Shown here piece after piece: positions 8,430 to 16,506 of a stretch of DNA of 64,000 bases. The stretch covers positions 1 to 64,000 of the forward strand of contig JAJRRB010000073.1 of NCBI GenBank assembly GCA_024279915.1. Direction: 5' to 3'. Under the pieces are notes generated by a model, which did no database searches, was not told the DNA's origin, and worked only from the letters and a program-made list of their open reading frames with translations. The stretch comes from Deltaproteobacteria bacterium. GTDB lineage: Bacteria; Desulfobacterota; Desulfuromonadia; Desulfuromonadales; BM103. Each line of letters starts with the position of its first letter. The stretch's first letter is position 1. The position numbers and the translations under genes were made by a program.

Positions 8430-9751
8430 TGGATTGCCTCTAGATAGGTTTGCGCAAAGCGTTGCGAGTTTTCTTTGCTGACACCAGCCAGACTAAGAGT
8501 TGTATGCAGGGCTTCGTCATTTTTCAGCAGCGTCGTGGCGGTGAGAAACACATCATAGAGGCCTTCGTACTTTTTGTAGCCACGCAGGCAAAAAACCACT
8601 TTGCCATCAACATCGCCGTGGGTGACAAAGTCGCTGCGACATTCATAGTTAGTAAAGTTCTCTTCTTTACCATTTAAAGTGAGATGCGGATTGTTAATAT
8701 GTTGTTCGAGAAAAGTGTAAAAACGGATCGGGTCGAGATCCTCGGTGGAAAAAAGTTCATGCTTGAAACTAACAATGCCGGTCACCTGTCGGGAGGAGAG
8801 GTAAATATCGTCGGAACTGGCGCAGCTTTGATAAACCTTTTCGTAAAGAACGTCTTGATTGGGCTTGGTGTCGCCCCAACATTTGATAAATGGAGCCAGT
8901 GCACCGGGGAGTTGGTAGTCACCTATTGGCACGGAAGCAAAGGGAGCCTCCTGCAACGTAGTCATGTAGCTGGCCTGATTGGCAAGCAATTGATCACGCA
9001 TTGAAGCAACCAAAGCTTCGGCACCGGGTGGATCGTTGGGAACATTGTTGAGCAGATTGATGACGTAACTGACCGGTACCAGGAAACTGATCTGATTGCC
9101 TGCGGTCGAAACATTGACGCCGACGACTTCGCCGTTACGGTTGAGAGTCGGGCCGCCACTCATACCCGGATTGATTGAGGCAGTGAAATGAATTTTTTCG
9201 TAGAGAGATTTTTCTAGCAGGCCGTTGTAAGTTCCCTGAACAATTGTTAAACCCAGATCGTGAGGGTTACCGAACGAGAAGAGCTCCTCGCCCATGGCTG
9301 GCTTGCCTTTGGCCAGATTGAGATAAGTACCACGAGGAGCAGCCAGCTTAAGAACTGCCAAGTCGTGAACGACATCGACGGCCAGCAAGGTGAGACCATC
9401 GGTTTCGCCGTTGCTGCCAACCAGTTCCGCGTAATAATTTTCCGGGCGACTGATCAGTTCTGCAATGACATGATAATTGGTAATGATCAGGCCATTGTCG
9501 CTGGCCGAAAACCCGGAGCCGATCGATGATTTGGAACCTGAGCCGCGATCGACGATTCTGACCTGCAAGATATTGTCCTGGTAGGAAGCATAGATCTTCT
9601 CGGCTGTATCATCCGCCATGCTGGCAGAAGCCAAAAGTAGCAGCAAACAACCGAAGAGCATGATGATTCTTACCGACAACAAAAAACCGTCACATCCACT
9701 GTTGGTGGAAATTGGTGGTTGATTATTGGCCTTGTTTTTGATGCAGGTCAT
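8417..9751 (-). CDS. Trypsin-like (S1C/HtrA-type) serine protease, membrane-anchored or secreted
   Basis: The 444-residue protein starts behind GGGGGAAT. A hydrophobic segment (about residues 29-47) acts as signal peptide or anchor, followed by a trypsin-like domain with the catalytic triad visible: His in TNYHVIAE, Asp in VHDLAVLKL and Ser in NPGMSGGPT. No PDZ domain is evident. The C-terminal roughly 200 residues are family-unassigned and contain five or so Cys that could form disulfides in the periplasm. The FHA-domain gene overlaps its 3' end by 13 bases, indicating coupled expression. Confidence 0.85.
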   Translation of the reverse strand: MTCIKNKANNQPPISTNSGCDGFLLSVRIIMLFGCLLLLLASASMADDTAEKIYASYQDNILQVRIVDRGSGSKSSIGSGFSASDNGLIITNYHVIAELISRPENYYAELVGSNGETDGLTLLAVDVVHDLAVLKLAAPRGTYLNLAKGKPAMGEELFSFGNPHDLGLTIVQGTYNGLLEKSLYEKIHFTASINPGMSGGPTLNRNGEVVGVNVSTAGNQISFLVPVSYVINLLNNVPNDPPGAEALVASMRDQLLANQASYMTTLQEAPFASVPIGDYQLPGALAPFIKCWGDTKPNQDVLYEKVYQSCASSDDIYLSSRQVTGIVSFKHELFSTEDLDPIRFYTFLEQHINNPHLTLNGKEENFTNYECRSDFVTHGDVDGKVVFCLRGYKKYEGLYDVFLTATTLLKNDEALHTTLSLAGVSKENSQRFAQTYLEAIQWKP

Positions 9752-10352
9752 ATTCCCCCTGTATAATCACAACACTTTAAAATCACATATGTTTTAGGTT
9801 TTTTCCCGAACATTGTCAAACAGACTTACCGGGACAAGTCTTTCCTACGAATGAATCGGGGTCTGGCTTGCAAATGAATCGGGGTCTGGCTTGCAAAGTT
9901 GCAAAGTTCCCGTGACCAACCAAACAAACCCCAAAACACAAAAAAGCGCCACCGACTAAAAAGCCGCTGACGCTCATATGATTGTAATTCTCTGCATTTA
10001 CGATCCCCCCTGGAATGAATGCGAATGACCTCTTATAACACTTTTTAACTATCAATCGTTAACAGAAAACTCCCACATGTCCCCATCCGCCCCATAACAC
10101 TCACCGGTCGATGGCCAAAGAGATCCCCGCAAAACCATTGACAGCCACCTTCCCAGAATTGGTTGGGTAAGCCCTTGACCGCGTTTGGTTATCAAAGGGT
10201 GAAGTCGGGAAATATTTATTATGAGGGGATCATGCTGAACTGAGCGCTGCTCACAACCGAACTGGGGACATCCAAAAATGGGTGTCCCGATTGGCTGTCT
10301 CCGGCTCTTGTTCAATAATATCTATCACTTCCTCTTGCTTGCAAAGCCTGAT
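9752..10352. other. 600-base non-coding stretch
   Basis: Apart from the 23-base tandem duplication at 9851-9896 and a GGGACA...TGTCCC-type relic around 10260-10285, nothing coding is convincing. Two minus-strand readings (9816-10055 and 10052-10315) lack ribosome-binding sites and protein-like composition. The stretch separates the protease gene from the divergently oriented vapBC. Confidence 0.4.
9851..9896. repeat. 23-bp direct tandem repeat, two copies
   Basis: The unit ATGAATCGGGGTCTGGCTTG plus CAA occurs exactly twice in succession. The core TCGGGGTCTGGCTTGCAA resembles the GGGGTC-type ends of REP/RAYT-related elements and the MITE ends at 775 and 1021. Confidence 0.8.
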
Positions 10353-10389
10353 CGATAGTGATACTGTAATACGATGCAACTATCGATGA
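10353..10389. promoter_or_regulatory. Inverted-repeat operator of vapBC
   Basis: ATCGATAGT (10353-10361) and ACTATCGAT (10381-10389) form a perfect 9-bp inverted repeat spaced by 19 bases immediately before the vapB ribosome-binding site (GGGAGGG). VapBC complexes usually repress their own promoter at such sites, so autoregulation is likely. Confidence 0.6.
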
Positions 10390-10399
10390 GGGAGGGATC

Positions 10400-10606
10400 A
10401 TGCAAACTGTTACAGTGTCACCCAAGTTTCAAGTCGTTATCCCACGAGAAGTACGAGAATCTTTAAATCTTCGTCCGGGACAAAAAATGCAAGTAATAGA
10501 ATACGAAGGGAGAATTGAATTTATCCTTGATCGGGACATTTCAGAACTCCGCGGTTTTCTCAAAGGGATCAATACCGATTTCGACCGGGAGAACGATAGA
10601 ATATGA
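10400..10606 (+). CDS. vapB: AbrB/SpoVT-type antitoxin VapB
   Basis: The 68-residue protein has an N-terminal swapped-hairpin AbrB fold, seen in VTVSPKFQVVIPREVRESLNL and RPGQKMQVIEY, which binds DNA. The C-terminal tail (DRDISELRGFLKGINTDFD) is of the kind that wraps around the toxin. The start follows GGGAGGG. It overlaps vapC by 4 bases (ATGA), the normal antitoxin-first arrangement. An inverted-repeat operator lies just upstream. Confidence 0.88.
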   Translation: MQTVTVSPKFQVVIPREVRESLNLRPGQKMQVIEYEGRIEFILDRDISELRGFLKGINTDFDRENDRI

Positions 10607-10995
10607 ATGTTGTCGACTCCTCAGCCTGGCTGGCTTACTTCGCCGATGAACCTTCTGCGAAAAACTTCCATACACCTATCCAGAATATCGACGCATTGAT
10701 TGTTCCGGTTGTCACCGTCTATGAAGTTTTCAAAGTTGTTTTACGTGAAGCGAGTGAGAATGAAGCACTTCAAGTCATTGCCGCTATGCAGAAAGGCTCG
10801 GTTATTAATCTGACGACTAAATTGGCGATTAGCGCATCCAAGCTGAGTTTACTGCATAAGCTGCCGATGGCTGATAGTTTCATTCTTGCAACGGCGAAAG
10901 AACATGATGCGGCCATTTGGACACATGATATTGATTTTAAAGGTATTCCCGGCGTTAATTATTTTCCGAAAACGAAGGCCGGGGTCAGCCCTTGA
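10603..10995 (+). CDS. vapC: PIN-domain toxin VapC
   Basis: The 130-residue PIN-domain ribonuclease has conserved acids in NVVDSSAW (Asp5), VYEVFK (Glu about 41), MADSFILATA (Asp about 90) and WTHDIDF (Asp about 108). These bind the metal ion, and members usually cleave tRNA or rRNA. It is the toxin of the module with vapB, whose product neutralises it. All catalytic positions are present, so the toxin looks active. A bidirectional terminator at 11041-11070 closes the transcript. Confidence 0.9.
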   Translation: MNVVDSSAWLAYFADEPSAKNFHTPIQNIDALIVPVVTVYEVFKVVLREASENEALQVIAAMQKGSVINLTTKLAISASKLSLLHKLPMADSFILATAKEHDAAIWTHDIDFKGIPGVNYFPKTKAGVSP

Positions 10996-11040
10996 CCTGG
11001 GACATTTGTTAATTTCAAAGTATACCGTCATAAAAACAAA

Positions 11041-11070
11041 CAGCCACCTACATTGCGTAGGTGGCTGTTT
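11041..11070. terminator. Bidirectional rho-independent terminator
   Basis: CAGCCACCTAC (11041-11051) pairs with GTAGGTGGCTG (11057-11067) around a short loop. On the plus strand it is followed by TTTTTA, closing vapBC. On the minus strand it is followed by TTTGTTTTT, closing the tRNA-Arg transcript. Confidence 0.8.
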
Positions 11071-11074
11071 TTAT

Positions 11075-11151
11075 TGGCGGCCCCGAGGCGATTCGAACGC
11101 CTGGCCTACCGCTTAGGAGGCGGTCGCTCTATCCAGCTGAGCTACGGGGCC
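11075..11151 (-). tRNA. tRNA-Arg(CCT)
   Basis: The cloverleaf is complete: acceptor GGCCCCG/CGGGGCC, D-arm GCTCAGCTGGATAGAGC, anticodon stem ACCGC/GCGGT with loop CTCCTAA (anticodon CCT), T-arm with GTTCGAATC, discriminator G and an encoded CCA. It is read on the minus strand, directly downstream of apt. Confidence 0.95.
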
Positions 11152-11168
11152 AGAACAACAAAAGAACT

Positions 11169-11683
11169 CTAAAAATTAAGAAGGCTGAAGACTTTCCCTT
11201 CTGGCAACCTTTCCGCCCTTCAAGGAAATCAAGCTCAGCCATGAATGCACATTCGATAATTTCGGCACCCAGACCCTCTACCAGCTCGACAACAGCTGAG
11301 ACGGTACCACCAGTAGCCAGCAAATCATCAGCGATAATGACCTTGTCGCCCTTATTGAAGGCGTCCTCGTGAATCTCCAGAGTATCGGTGCCGTATTCGA
11401 GATCGTAAGTAATCTGTCTCACTTTGTATGGCAACTTGCCCGGTGTACGAACCAGTGTCACGCCGACGCCGAGCTTGTAGGCCAGCGCCGAACCAAGTAT
11501 AAAACCGCGGGCTTCAACGCCGACAATTTTGTCAATATGCATACCGACGTAGCGGTGAGCGATCAGATCGATCATGCGATGGAAACTGCGACCATCAGAG
11601 AGTAAGGTGGTAATATCTTTAAAAATGATGCCCTTTTTAGGGAAATCAGGAATATCACGAATGATTTTCTTCAACTCTTCCAT
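11169..11683 (-). CDS. apt: Adenine phosphoribosyltransferase (apparent frameshift near the 3' end)
   Basis: Converts adenine and PRPP to AMP in purine salvage. The start [19 protein letters not shown], the PRPP-binding motif [13 protein letters not shown] and the family core are clear. The straight reading runs past LDFLEGRKG into the tRNA as an unrelated tail. Restoring one base near 11200-11212 gives [12 protein letters not shown] and a stop at 11169-11171, the usual APT ending, for exactly 171 residues, the normal family length. This is one of several single-base indels in the window and may be a sequencing error. It lies downstream of rpoS. Confidence 0.88.
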
Positions 11684-11724
11684 GCTTCAACTCCAGTGAA
11701 AACAATTAACTCTTAATCGTCTGC

Positions 11725-12693
11725 TTAAGACGGGTCTCGTTCTGCGAGAAGAGTGCGTAATTTGTCCAGGCTTTTGGCTTCAATCTGCCGAATTCGCTCG
11801 CGAGTGACGCCAAACTGACGGCCGATAGTATCAAGAGTCTGCGGGTCACGATCATCCAGACCAAAGCGCAGAGTGATGATTTCTTTTTCATTATCATTGA
11901 GAGTCGCCAGCAAATCTTCAATCAACTGATACTTGTTAAGCCATTCAGCAAGTTCGAGTGGGTTGACGACAGCAGAGTCTTCAATGGTGTCAATAAGGCT
12001 GTAGTCACTATTCTCACCCATGGGATGCTCAATTGAATAGGTCTTCTTAAGCAACACCATGAGCCGGCGAATATAAGCAGGTTCGACGCCCATTGCCTCG
12101 GCAACTTCTGCGATCTGCGGCTCACGATTATAGACACGCACCAGCTCACGAGAAATTTTTATCAGTTTGTTGATGTCATCAGAGACATGGACCGGCAAAC
12201 GAATTGTACGGCTCTGGTTGACCAGGGCACGTTCAATTGACTGACGAATCCACCAGGTGGCATAAGTTGAGAAACGACACTCTTTGCTAAGTTTAAAACG
12301 TTCAACGGCCTTGATCAGCCCGAGATTGCCTTCTTCGATAAGGTCAAGGAATGGCAAGCCACGATTCATATAGCGCTTGGCAATTTTGACGACCAGACGC
12401 AGGTTCGACTCGATCATTTGATCACGAGCAGCCATGTCGCCATCATCGATACGTCGAGCCAGAGCCCGCTCTTCTTGAGCTGTCAGCAGATTGGTTTTCT
12501 GAATATCTTTCAGATAGAGCTTGATTGCATCCATCGTGAAATCTTCAAAATCATCCGCAGATTCTTTCTCTTCTTCACGCGCGACTGCGGCCAGACTCGC
12601 TTTATCAGGCTCTTCTTCCGCGCCCGCCAGAGGGGTTTTCGGGGTCTCTTCCTCAAGTTCGACTTTTTCACTGTCCTGCAATGCATCATTCAT
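11725..12693 (-). CDS. rpoS: RNA polymerase sigma factor RpoS
   Basis: The 322-residue sigma-70 family protein has an acidic N-terminus, region 1.2 ([11 protein letters not shown]), region 2 ([20 protein letters not shown] and [17 protein letters not shown] for -10 recognition), region 3 and region 4 ([19 protein letters not shown] helix-turn-helix). It lacks the long 1.1 and non-conserved parts of RpoD. The nlpD-rpoS order next to surE and pcm is the classic rpoS context, so it is the stationary-phase/stress sigma rather than RpoD or RpoH. Confidence 0.93.
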   Translation of the reverse strand: MNDALQDSEKVELEEETPKTPLAGAEEEPDKASLAAVAREEEKESADDFEDFTMDAIKLYLKDIQKTNLLTAQEERALARRIDDGDMAARDQMIESNLRLVVKIAKRYMNRGLPFLDLIEEGNLGLIKAVERFKLSKECRFSTYATWWIRQSIERALVNQSRTIRLPVHVSDDINKLIKISRELVRVYNREPQIAEVAEAMGVEPAYIRRLMVLLKKTYSIEHPMGENSDYSLIDTIEDSAVVNPLELAEWLNKYQLIEDLLATLNDNEKEIITLRFGLDDRDPQTLDTIGRQFGVTRERIRQIEAKSLDKLRTLLAERDPS

Positions 12694-12752
12694 AATAAAG
12701 ACACTTCCTATACAGGGTTTAAGATGGGCTTGAGTCTAAGTGAGCGACTCCT

Positions 12753-13517
12753 CTATGGCAAGTATAAAATCGGATTTACAGCTGACTTTCCTTTACGAAT
12801 TTCGAAATGAAGTCGGGCACTTTCTCCGTTTGGAGGCAAACCACTCAGAGCGATCTTTTCCCCTTGCCCGACATGATCGTCCATCTTTACCAAGGACTTT
12901 TGATTGAAGCCATAGACACTGAAATAGCTGTCGGAATGCTCAAGAATAACCAGGTTGCCATAACCTGAAATGGCATTACCGCTGTAGATCACCTTCCCGG
13001 ATGCTGCAGCAACGACCGCTGTTCCCTTTGGTGCACCTATTTCGATCCCTTTATAGACATTCTGGCCATGTTTCCCAAACTTATTCAGCAATTTCCCTTT
13101 GAGTGGCCAGATAAAAACGCCTTTGGCAGGCTTAGCGCTTCGGGTTGGTGCCTTTGCTGTTACTTTTTTTGCTGTAGATTTATGTGGGCTCGCTGCTTTT
13201 TTCTTTTGTATTGTGGCAGGAGTTGAGGACGTGCGTGGTGATGTGCGAGTGGAACTAACCGATGCCGTTACTGGAACTTTACGCTGCTGGGTAACACCTG
13301 GAATATAGAGCCTCTGCTCGGCTTTGAGCTGCCTGGGGTCCTTGATGTTATTGATGCTAGCCAACCGGGCTTCATCGATATCATAAGTTTTAGCAATGCG
13401 GTACAGGGTCTGCCCCGGTTGCACGGTATGATAAATGCCAGTTGGAGCACAGGCAACCATCAGCAACAGACAGCAGAGTAGAAGTATCAGACTATTTATC
13501 AGAACGGATCGCGACAT
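12753..13517 (-). CDS. nlpD: NlpD-like lipoprotein: LysM plus M23 peptidase domain
   Basis: The 254-residue protein has a lipoprotein signal ending in a lipobox (LLLMVAC). A LysM domain follows (YHTVQPGQTLYRIAKTYDID), then a basic Ser/Thr/Lys/Ala-rich linker (about residues 85-130) and a C-terminal M23 domain (about 135-250). The M23 zinc ligands look incomplete: a HFEIRKG segment is present, but the first HxxxD motif reads NKFGKHGQNVYKGIEIG. It is therefore probably a non-catalytic amidase activator like NlpD/EnvC. It sits directly upstream of rpoS and may host an rpoS promoter. Confidence 0.88.
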   Translation of the reverse strand: MSRSVLINSLILLLCCLLLMVACAPTGIYHTVQPGQTLYRIAKTYDIDEARLASINNIKDPRQLKAEQRLYIPGVTQQRKVPVTASVSSTRTSPRTSSTPATIQKKKAASPHKSTAKKVTAKAPTRSAKPAKGVFIWPLKGKLLNKFGKHGQNVYKGIEIGAPKGTAVVAAASGKVIYSGNAISGYGNLVILEHSDSYFSVYGFNQKSLVKMDDHVGQGEKIALSGLPPNGESARLHFEIRKGKSAVNPILYLP

Positions 13518-13610
13518 TGGATAGAGACAAAACCTGCATAAGAGTTAACACAATATACTGTTTGCCTACTCATCTTACAGCCCTACAACTTGCCACCACA
13601 GTGTCCTACA

Positions 13611-14204
13611 TCAGAGAACATATTTCAACACCAGGAAGCCGCCGAGTAACAACACCAGGAAAACAATACTGAGCAGATTAAAATAGCGGTCAATAAACCC
13701 ACGCATACCTGGTCCATATCGGCGCAACAACCAGGCAACCAGAAAAAAGCGCATACTGCGGCTGATCAGTGAAGCAATGACAAAGATGATCAGGTTGACC
13801 TGAAAAACACCAGAACCAATAGTAATGACTTTGTAGGGAATTGGTGTGAAACCCGCGGTAAAAACAACCCAGAAGTCATACTCAGCAAAAAGGTCCTGGA
13901 CTTTGGCAAAAACAGCCGGAGTAAAACCGGGGATATAATCGAAGAAAAAGCTATTCACCAGTGGCCAGGCTCCCCAGCCAATTCCGTAGCCGAGCAGACC
14001 ACCCAGAACAGAACCGACGGAAGCCAACAAAGCAAATCGCCAGGCCCGTGTCGGCAAAGAGATGCAAAGGGCGATCAAGAGTACATCTGGAGGGACAGGA
14101 AATATAGAGGACTCGATCAGGGCAAGCATAAAAAGAGCCGGACCACCGTACGGTGTTTCGGCCCAATGCAGAACCCAGTCATAAAGTTTACGTATTAATT
14201 GCAT
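13611..14204 (-). CDS. YqaA/DedA-family membrane protein
   Basis: The 197-residue integral membrane protein has about five hydrophobic segments and the VTT/SNARE-associated motif region (SVGSVLGGLLGYGIGW, then the FTPIPYKVITIGSGVFQ segment with the conserved F-TPIP-K signature). DedA/YqaA proteins are linked to lipid scrambling or transport. It sits 3 bases after pcm in the surE-pcm-yqaA-nlpD-rpoS block that recurs in Geobacter-type genomes. Confidence 0.85.
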   Translation of the reverse strand: MQLIRKLYDWVLHWAETPYGGPALFMLALIESSIFPVPPDVLLIALCISLPTRAWRFALLASVGSVLGGLLGYGIGWGAWPLVNSFFFDYIPGFTPAVFAKVQDLFAEYDFWVVFTAGFTPIPYKVITIGSGVFQVNLIIFVIASLISRSMRFFLVAWLLRRYGPGMRGFIDRYFNLLSIVFLVLLLGGFLVLKYVL

Positions 14205-14207
14205 GAC

Positions 14208-14861
14208 TCAGGCCTCAACCTGCCAACCATGATTACCGATTAATGGAACAAACCGGCATCCCAGCAGCTTCTCTTCTTTGTATTCTTGCTTTCCGGTACG
14301 CGTAATGCGCATAAGAATCTGGTCGTTCCGACTACCAACAGGGATAACCAGGCGTCCCCCTATAGCCAGTTGATTGAGATAGTCCTGTGGGACTTCTGGT
14401 GCTCCAGCAGTGACGACAATAGCGTCAAATGGTGACATGTCCCGCCAACCAAGCGTCCCATCCGCTACACGGATATTGACCTTACTGAAGCCACAACCAT
14501 CCAGAACTTTACGGGCACGACGCGCAAGCGCCGGAATTCGCTCCACAGAAAAGACCCGATCAGCAATTAACGCCAGTACAGCGGCCTGATAACCTGAGCC
14601 AGTCCCGACTTCAAGAACAGTCTCAGTGCCTTCTAAAACGAGCGCCTCACTCATAACCGCGACCATATACGGTTGGGAGATTGTCTGTTTTTCGCCAATC
14701 GGCAATGGAGCATCCTGGTAAGCCTGCGCTTCCAGAGCCTCTTCTACAAACTTATGGCGAGGCACCGTGAGCATGGCATCGATAACACGTTTGTCACTGA
14801 TTCCACGGCTGATCACTTGTCTTTCGACCATACGTCTTCGAGCTATCGAAAAATCTCTCAT
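14208..14861 (-). CDS. pcm: Protein-L-isoaspartate O-methyltransferase
   Basis: The 217-residue SAM-dependent methyltransferase repairs isoaspartyl residues in aged proteins. Family motifs: [33 protein letters not shown] (substrate region) and [16 protein letters not shown] (SAM-binding motif I), then [13 protein letters not shown]. The start overlaps the surE stop by 4 bases, so the two are translationally coupled, as in many proteobacteria. Both serve stress survival alongside rpoS. Confidence 0.95.
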   Translation of the reverse strand: MRDFSIARRRMVERQVISRGISDKRVIDAMLTVPRHKFVEEALEAQAYQDAPLPIGEKQTISQPYMVAVMSEALVLEGTETVLEVGTGSGYQAAVLALIADRVFSVERIPALARRARKVLDGCGFSKVNIRVADGTLGWRDMSPFDAIVVTAGAPEVPQDYLNQLAIGGRLVIPVGSRNDQILMRITRTGKQEYKEEKLLGCRFVPLIGNHGWQVEA

Positions 14862-15658
14862 GAAGACGACCCGGTAGGATCTGAAGCTAAAGGGGTGTCA
14901 GCAGAGTCCAAAGTGATCTCTTCGAGTTGCCACTGACGCAAACGATCCATAGCAGCGTAGTTGGTTAAATCGAGGTGCAAAGGAGTGACCGAAACATAAC
15001 CATTATTCACGGCATGAAAATCTGTCCCATCCAGATCTTGAAAACCAAGTTCTCCGGCACCAATCCAGTAATAAGAGCGGCCTCTTGGGTCAACATTTTC
15101 TACGACAGCATCTTCATAAACGCGCTTCCCCTGTCGGGTCAGACGGATACCAAGTGGCTTGCGAGCCGGGACATTGATGTTGATAAAGGTGTCGGCCGGT
15201 AAACCATGGTCAAGAACCGTTGTAGCAAGCTGCATGGCAACTCCTGAAGCGTCAGAGAAATCGTCGTAACTAAAGCTCTTCGCGGCGAGAGAAACCGCAA
15301 TTGCCGGGACGCCCATCAGTGTCGCTTCCATGGCTGCGGCAACAGTACCTGAGTAGGTCAGGTCGTCGCCCATATTGCCACCCTTGTTAATCCCGGAGAC
15401 AACCAGGTCTGGCGGCTCTTGCAAAAGGCTACAGATACCGAGACTGACAGCATCTGTTGGAGTCCCACTGACTGCCCAACAATCCTTACAAATCTCTTCT
15501 GCTCGCAAAGGTGCATGCAAGGTCAAAGCATGACCAATGGCACTTCGCTCACGGTCAGGAGCGACAACAACAACCCGACCGAGCGACTTAAATCGGTCGG
15601 CCAGCGCCTGTAAACCGGCGGAATGAATACCATCGTCATTAGTAAGTAAAATCAACAC
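14858..15658 (-). CDS. surE: 5'/3'-nucleotidase SurE
   Basis: The 266-residue stationary-phase survival nucleotidase dephosphorylates nucleoside monophosphates. The metal site is clear in [14 protein letters not shown] (residues 3-16, DD), with the S/N ligands in [13 protein letters not shown] and [25 protein letters not shown]. The C-terminal extension after about residue 245 ([17 protein letters not shown]) is short and disordered. It is the first gene of the surE-pcm-yqaA-nlpD-rpoS set. Confidence 0.95.
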   Translation of the reverse strand: MLILLTNDDGIHSAGLQALADRFKSLGRVVVVAPDRERSAIGHALTLHAPLRAEEICKDCWAVSGTPTDAVSLGICSLLQEPPDLVVSGINKGGNMGDDLTYSGTVAAAMEATLMGVPAIAVSLAAKSFSYDDFSDASGVAMQLATTVLDHGLPADTFININVPARKPLGIRLTRQGKRVYEDAVVENVDPRGRSYYWIGAGELGFQDLDGTDFHAVNNGYVSVTPLHLDLTNYAAMDRLRQWQLEEITLDSADTPLASDPTGSSS

Positions 15659-15698
15659 AGGATTATTTCAGGTAGAAGTGATAGGAGGTTGTAACAGC

Positions 15699-16103
15699 TC
15701 AAGGTTTGGCATCCAGGCTCTTCTTGAGACGCAAAATGTCCTGACGTATTGCCTTGAGGATTTTCAAATCTAAAGATCCAGCGAGAGGCAAGGTTAACTG
15801 ACCAACAACCTCAGTAGCTGGTTCACTCTTTACAACAGGAGCATCAACAATTTTTGCCGGTTTCTCACGCAGTTTTTTGCGAGCACCAGCAATTGTAAAA
15901 CCTTGGCTGTAGAGGAGATCTTTCAGGCGCAGGATAAGATCTACATCCTGCTTTCGATAGAGCCGCTGATTGCTGCGACTCTTATTGGGACGTATAGACT
16001 TAAACTCAGTCTCCCAGTAACGCAGGACATGAGTTTTGATACCGGTGAATTTGGCAACTTCACCGATCTTGAAATATAGCTTATCCGGGATTTGAAAGTC
16101 CAT
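15699..16103 (-). CDS. MerR-family transcriptional regulator
   Basis: The 134-residue protein has an N-terminal MerR winged helix (LYFKIGEVAKFTGIKTHVLR, then YWETEFKSIRPNKS) and a dimerisation helix (LYSQGFTIAGARKKLREK). The C-terminus is short, without metal-binding Cys. A gene of this type directly downstream of ihfA is typical of deltaproteobacteria and many gammaproteobacteria. Its target is unknown. Confidence 0.88.
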   Translation of the reverse strand: MDFQIPDKLYFKIGEVAKFTGIKTHVLRYWETEFKSIRPNKSRSNQRLYRKQDVDLILRLKDLLYSQGFTIAGARKKLREKPAKIVDAPVVKSEPATEVVGQLTLPLAGSLDLKILKAIRQDILRLKKSLDAKP

Positions 16104-16145
16104 GCGCCGAGCTCCTGTAGATTGCGGAGCGAACCAGCCTTAGCT

Positions 16146-16424
16146 CTACGACCCGTTAATAGCAGCCTTGAGTACTTGGCTCGGCTTGAAGGTCAGGATT
16201 CGACGAGAAGAAATTTCAATCTCATCACCGGTCTGGGGATTACGACCGCGGCGTGTAGCCTTGTCCTTGACGACGAAATTCCCGAAGCCAGCGATTTTTA
16301 TCTTGTAACCGTCTTCAAGAGTAGTTTTCATGATATCAAAAACCATTTCGACAATCTCAGCGGACTCCTTTTTGGAGAATCCGGTCTTAAGATATACATT
16401 TTCGACAAGGTCCGCCTTCGTCAT
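16146..16424 (-). CDS. ihfA: Integration host factor subunit alpha
   Basis: The 92-residue HU/IHF family DNA-bending protein starts MTKADLVENVYLKTGFSKKE. The beta-arm carries the signature GFGNFVVKDKATRRGRNPQT, with the DNA-intercalating Pro in RNPQTG. Position directly after pheT is the conserved ihfA location, which separates it from ihfB and hup. It contributes to recombination and to bending at sigma-54 and other promoters. Confidence 0.93.
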   Translation of the reverse strand: MTKADLVENVYLKTGFSKKESAEIVEMVFDIMKTTLEDGYKIKIAGFGNFVVKDKATRRGRNPQTGDEIEISSRRILTFKPSQVLKAAINGS

Positions 16425-16506
16425 TTCAATCCACCTCCTGTTTGATATCTACGCGAATTTTCAAGCTTTTATAACACAGTCAAGACATGTCAAGCAACTG
16501 CTTTTT

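Noticed and set aside
9816-10315. Two minus-strand open readings of 79 and 87 codons
   Set aside because: No ribosome-binding sites, no protein-like features, and one spans a tandem DNA repeat.
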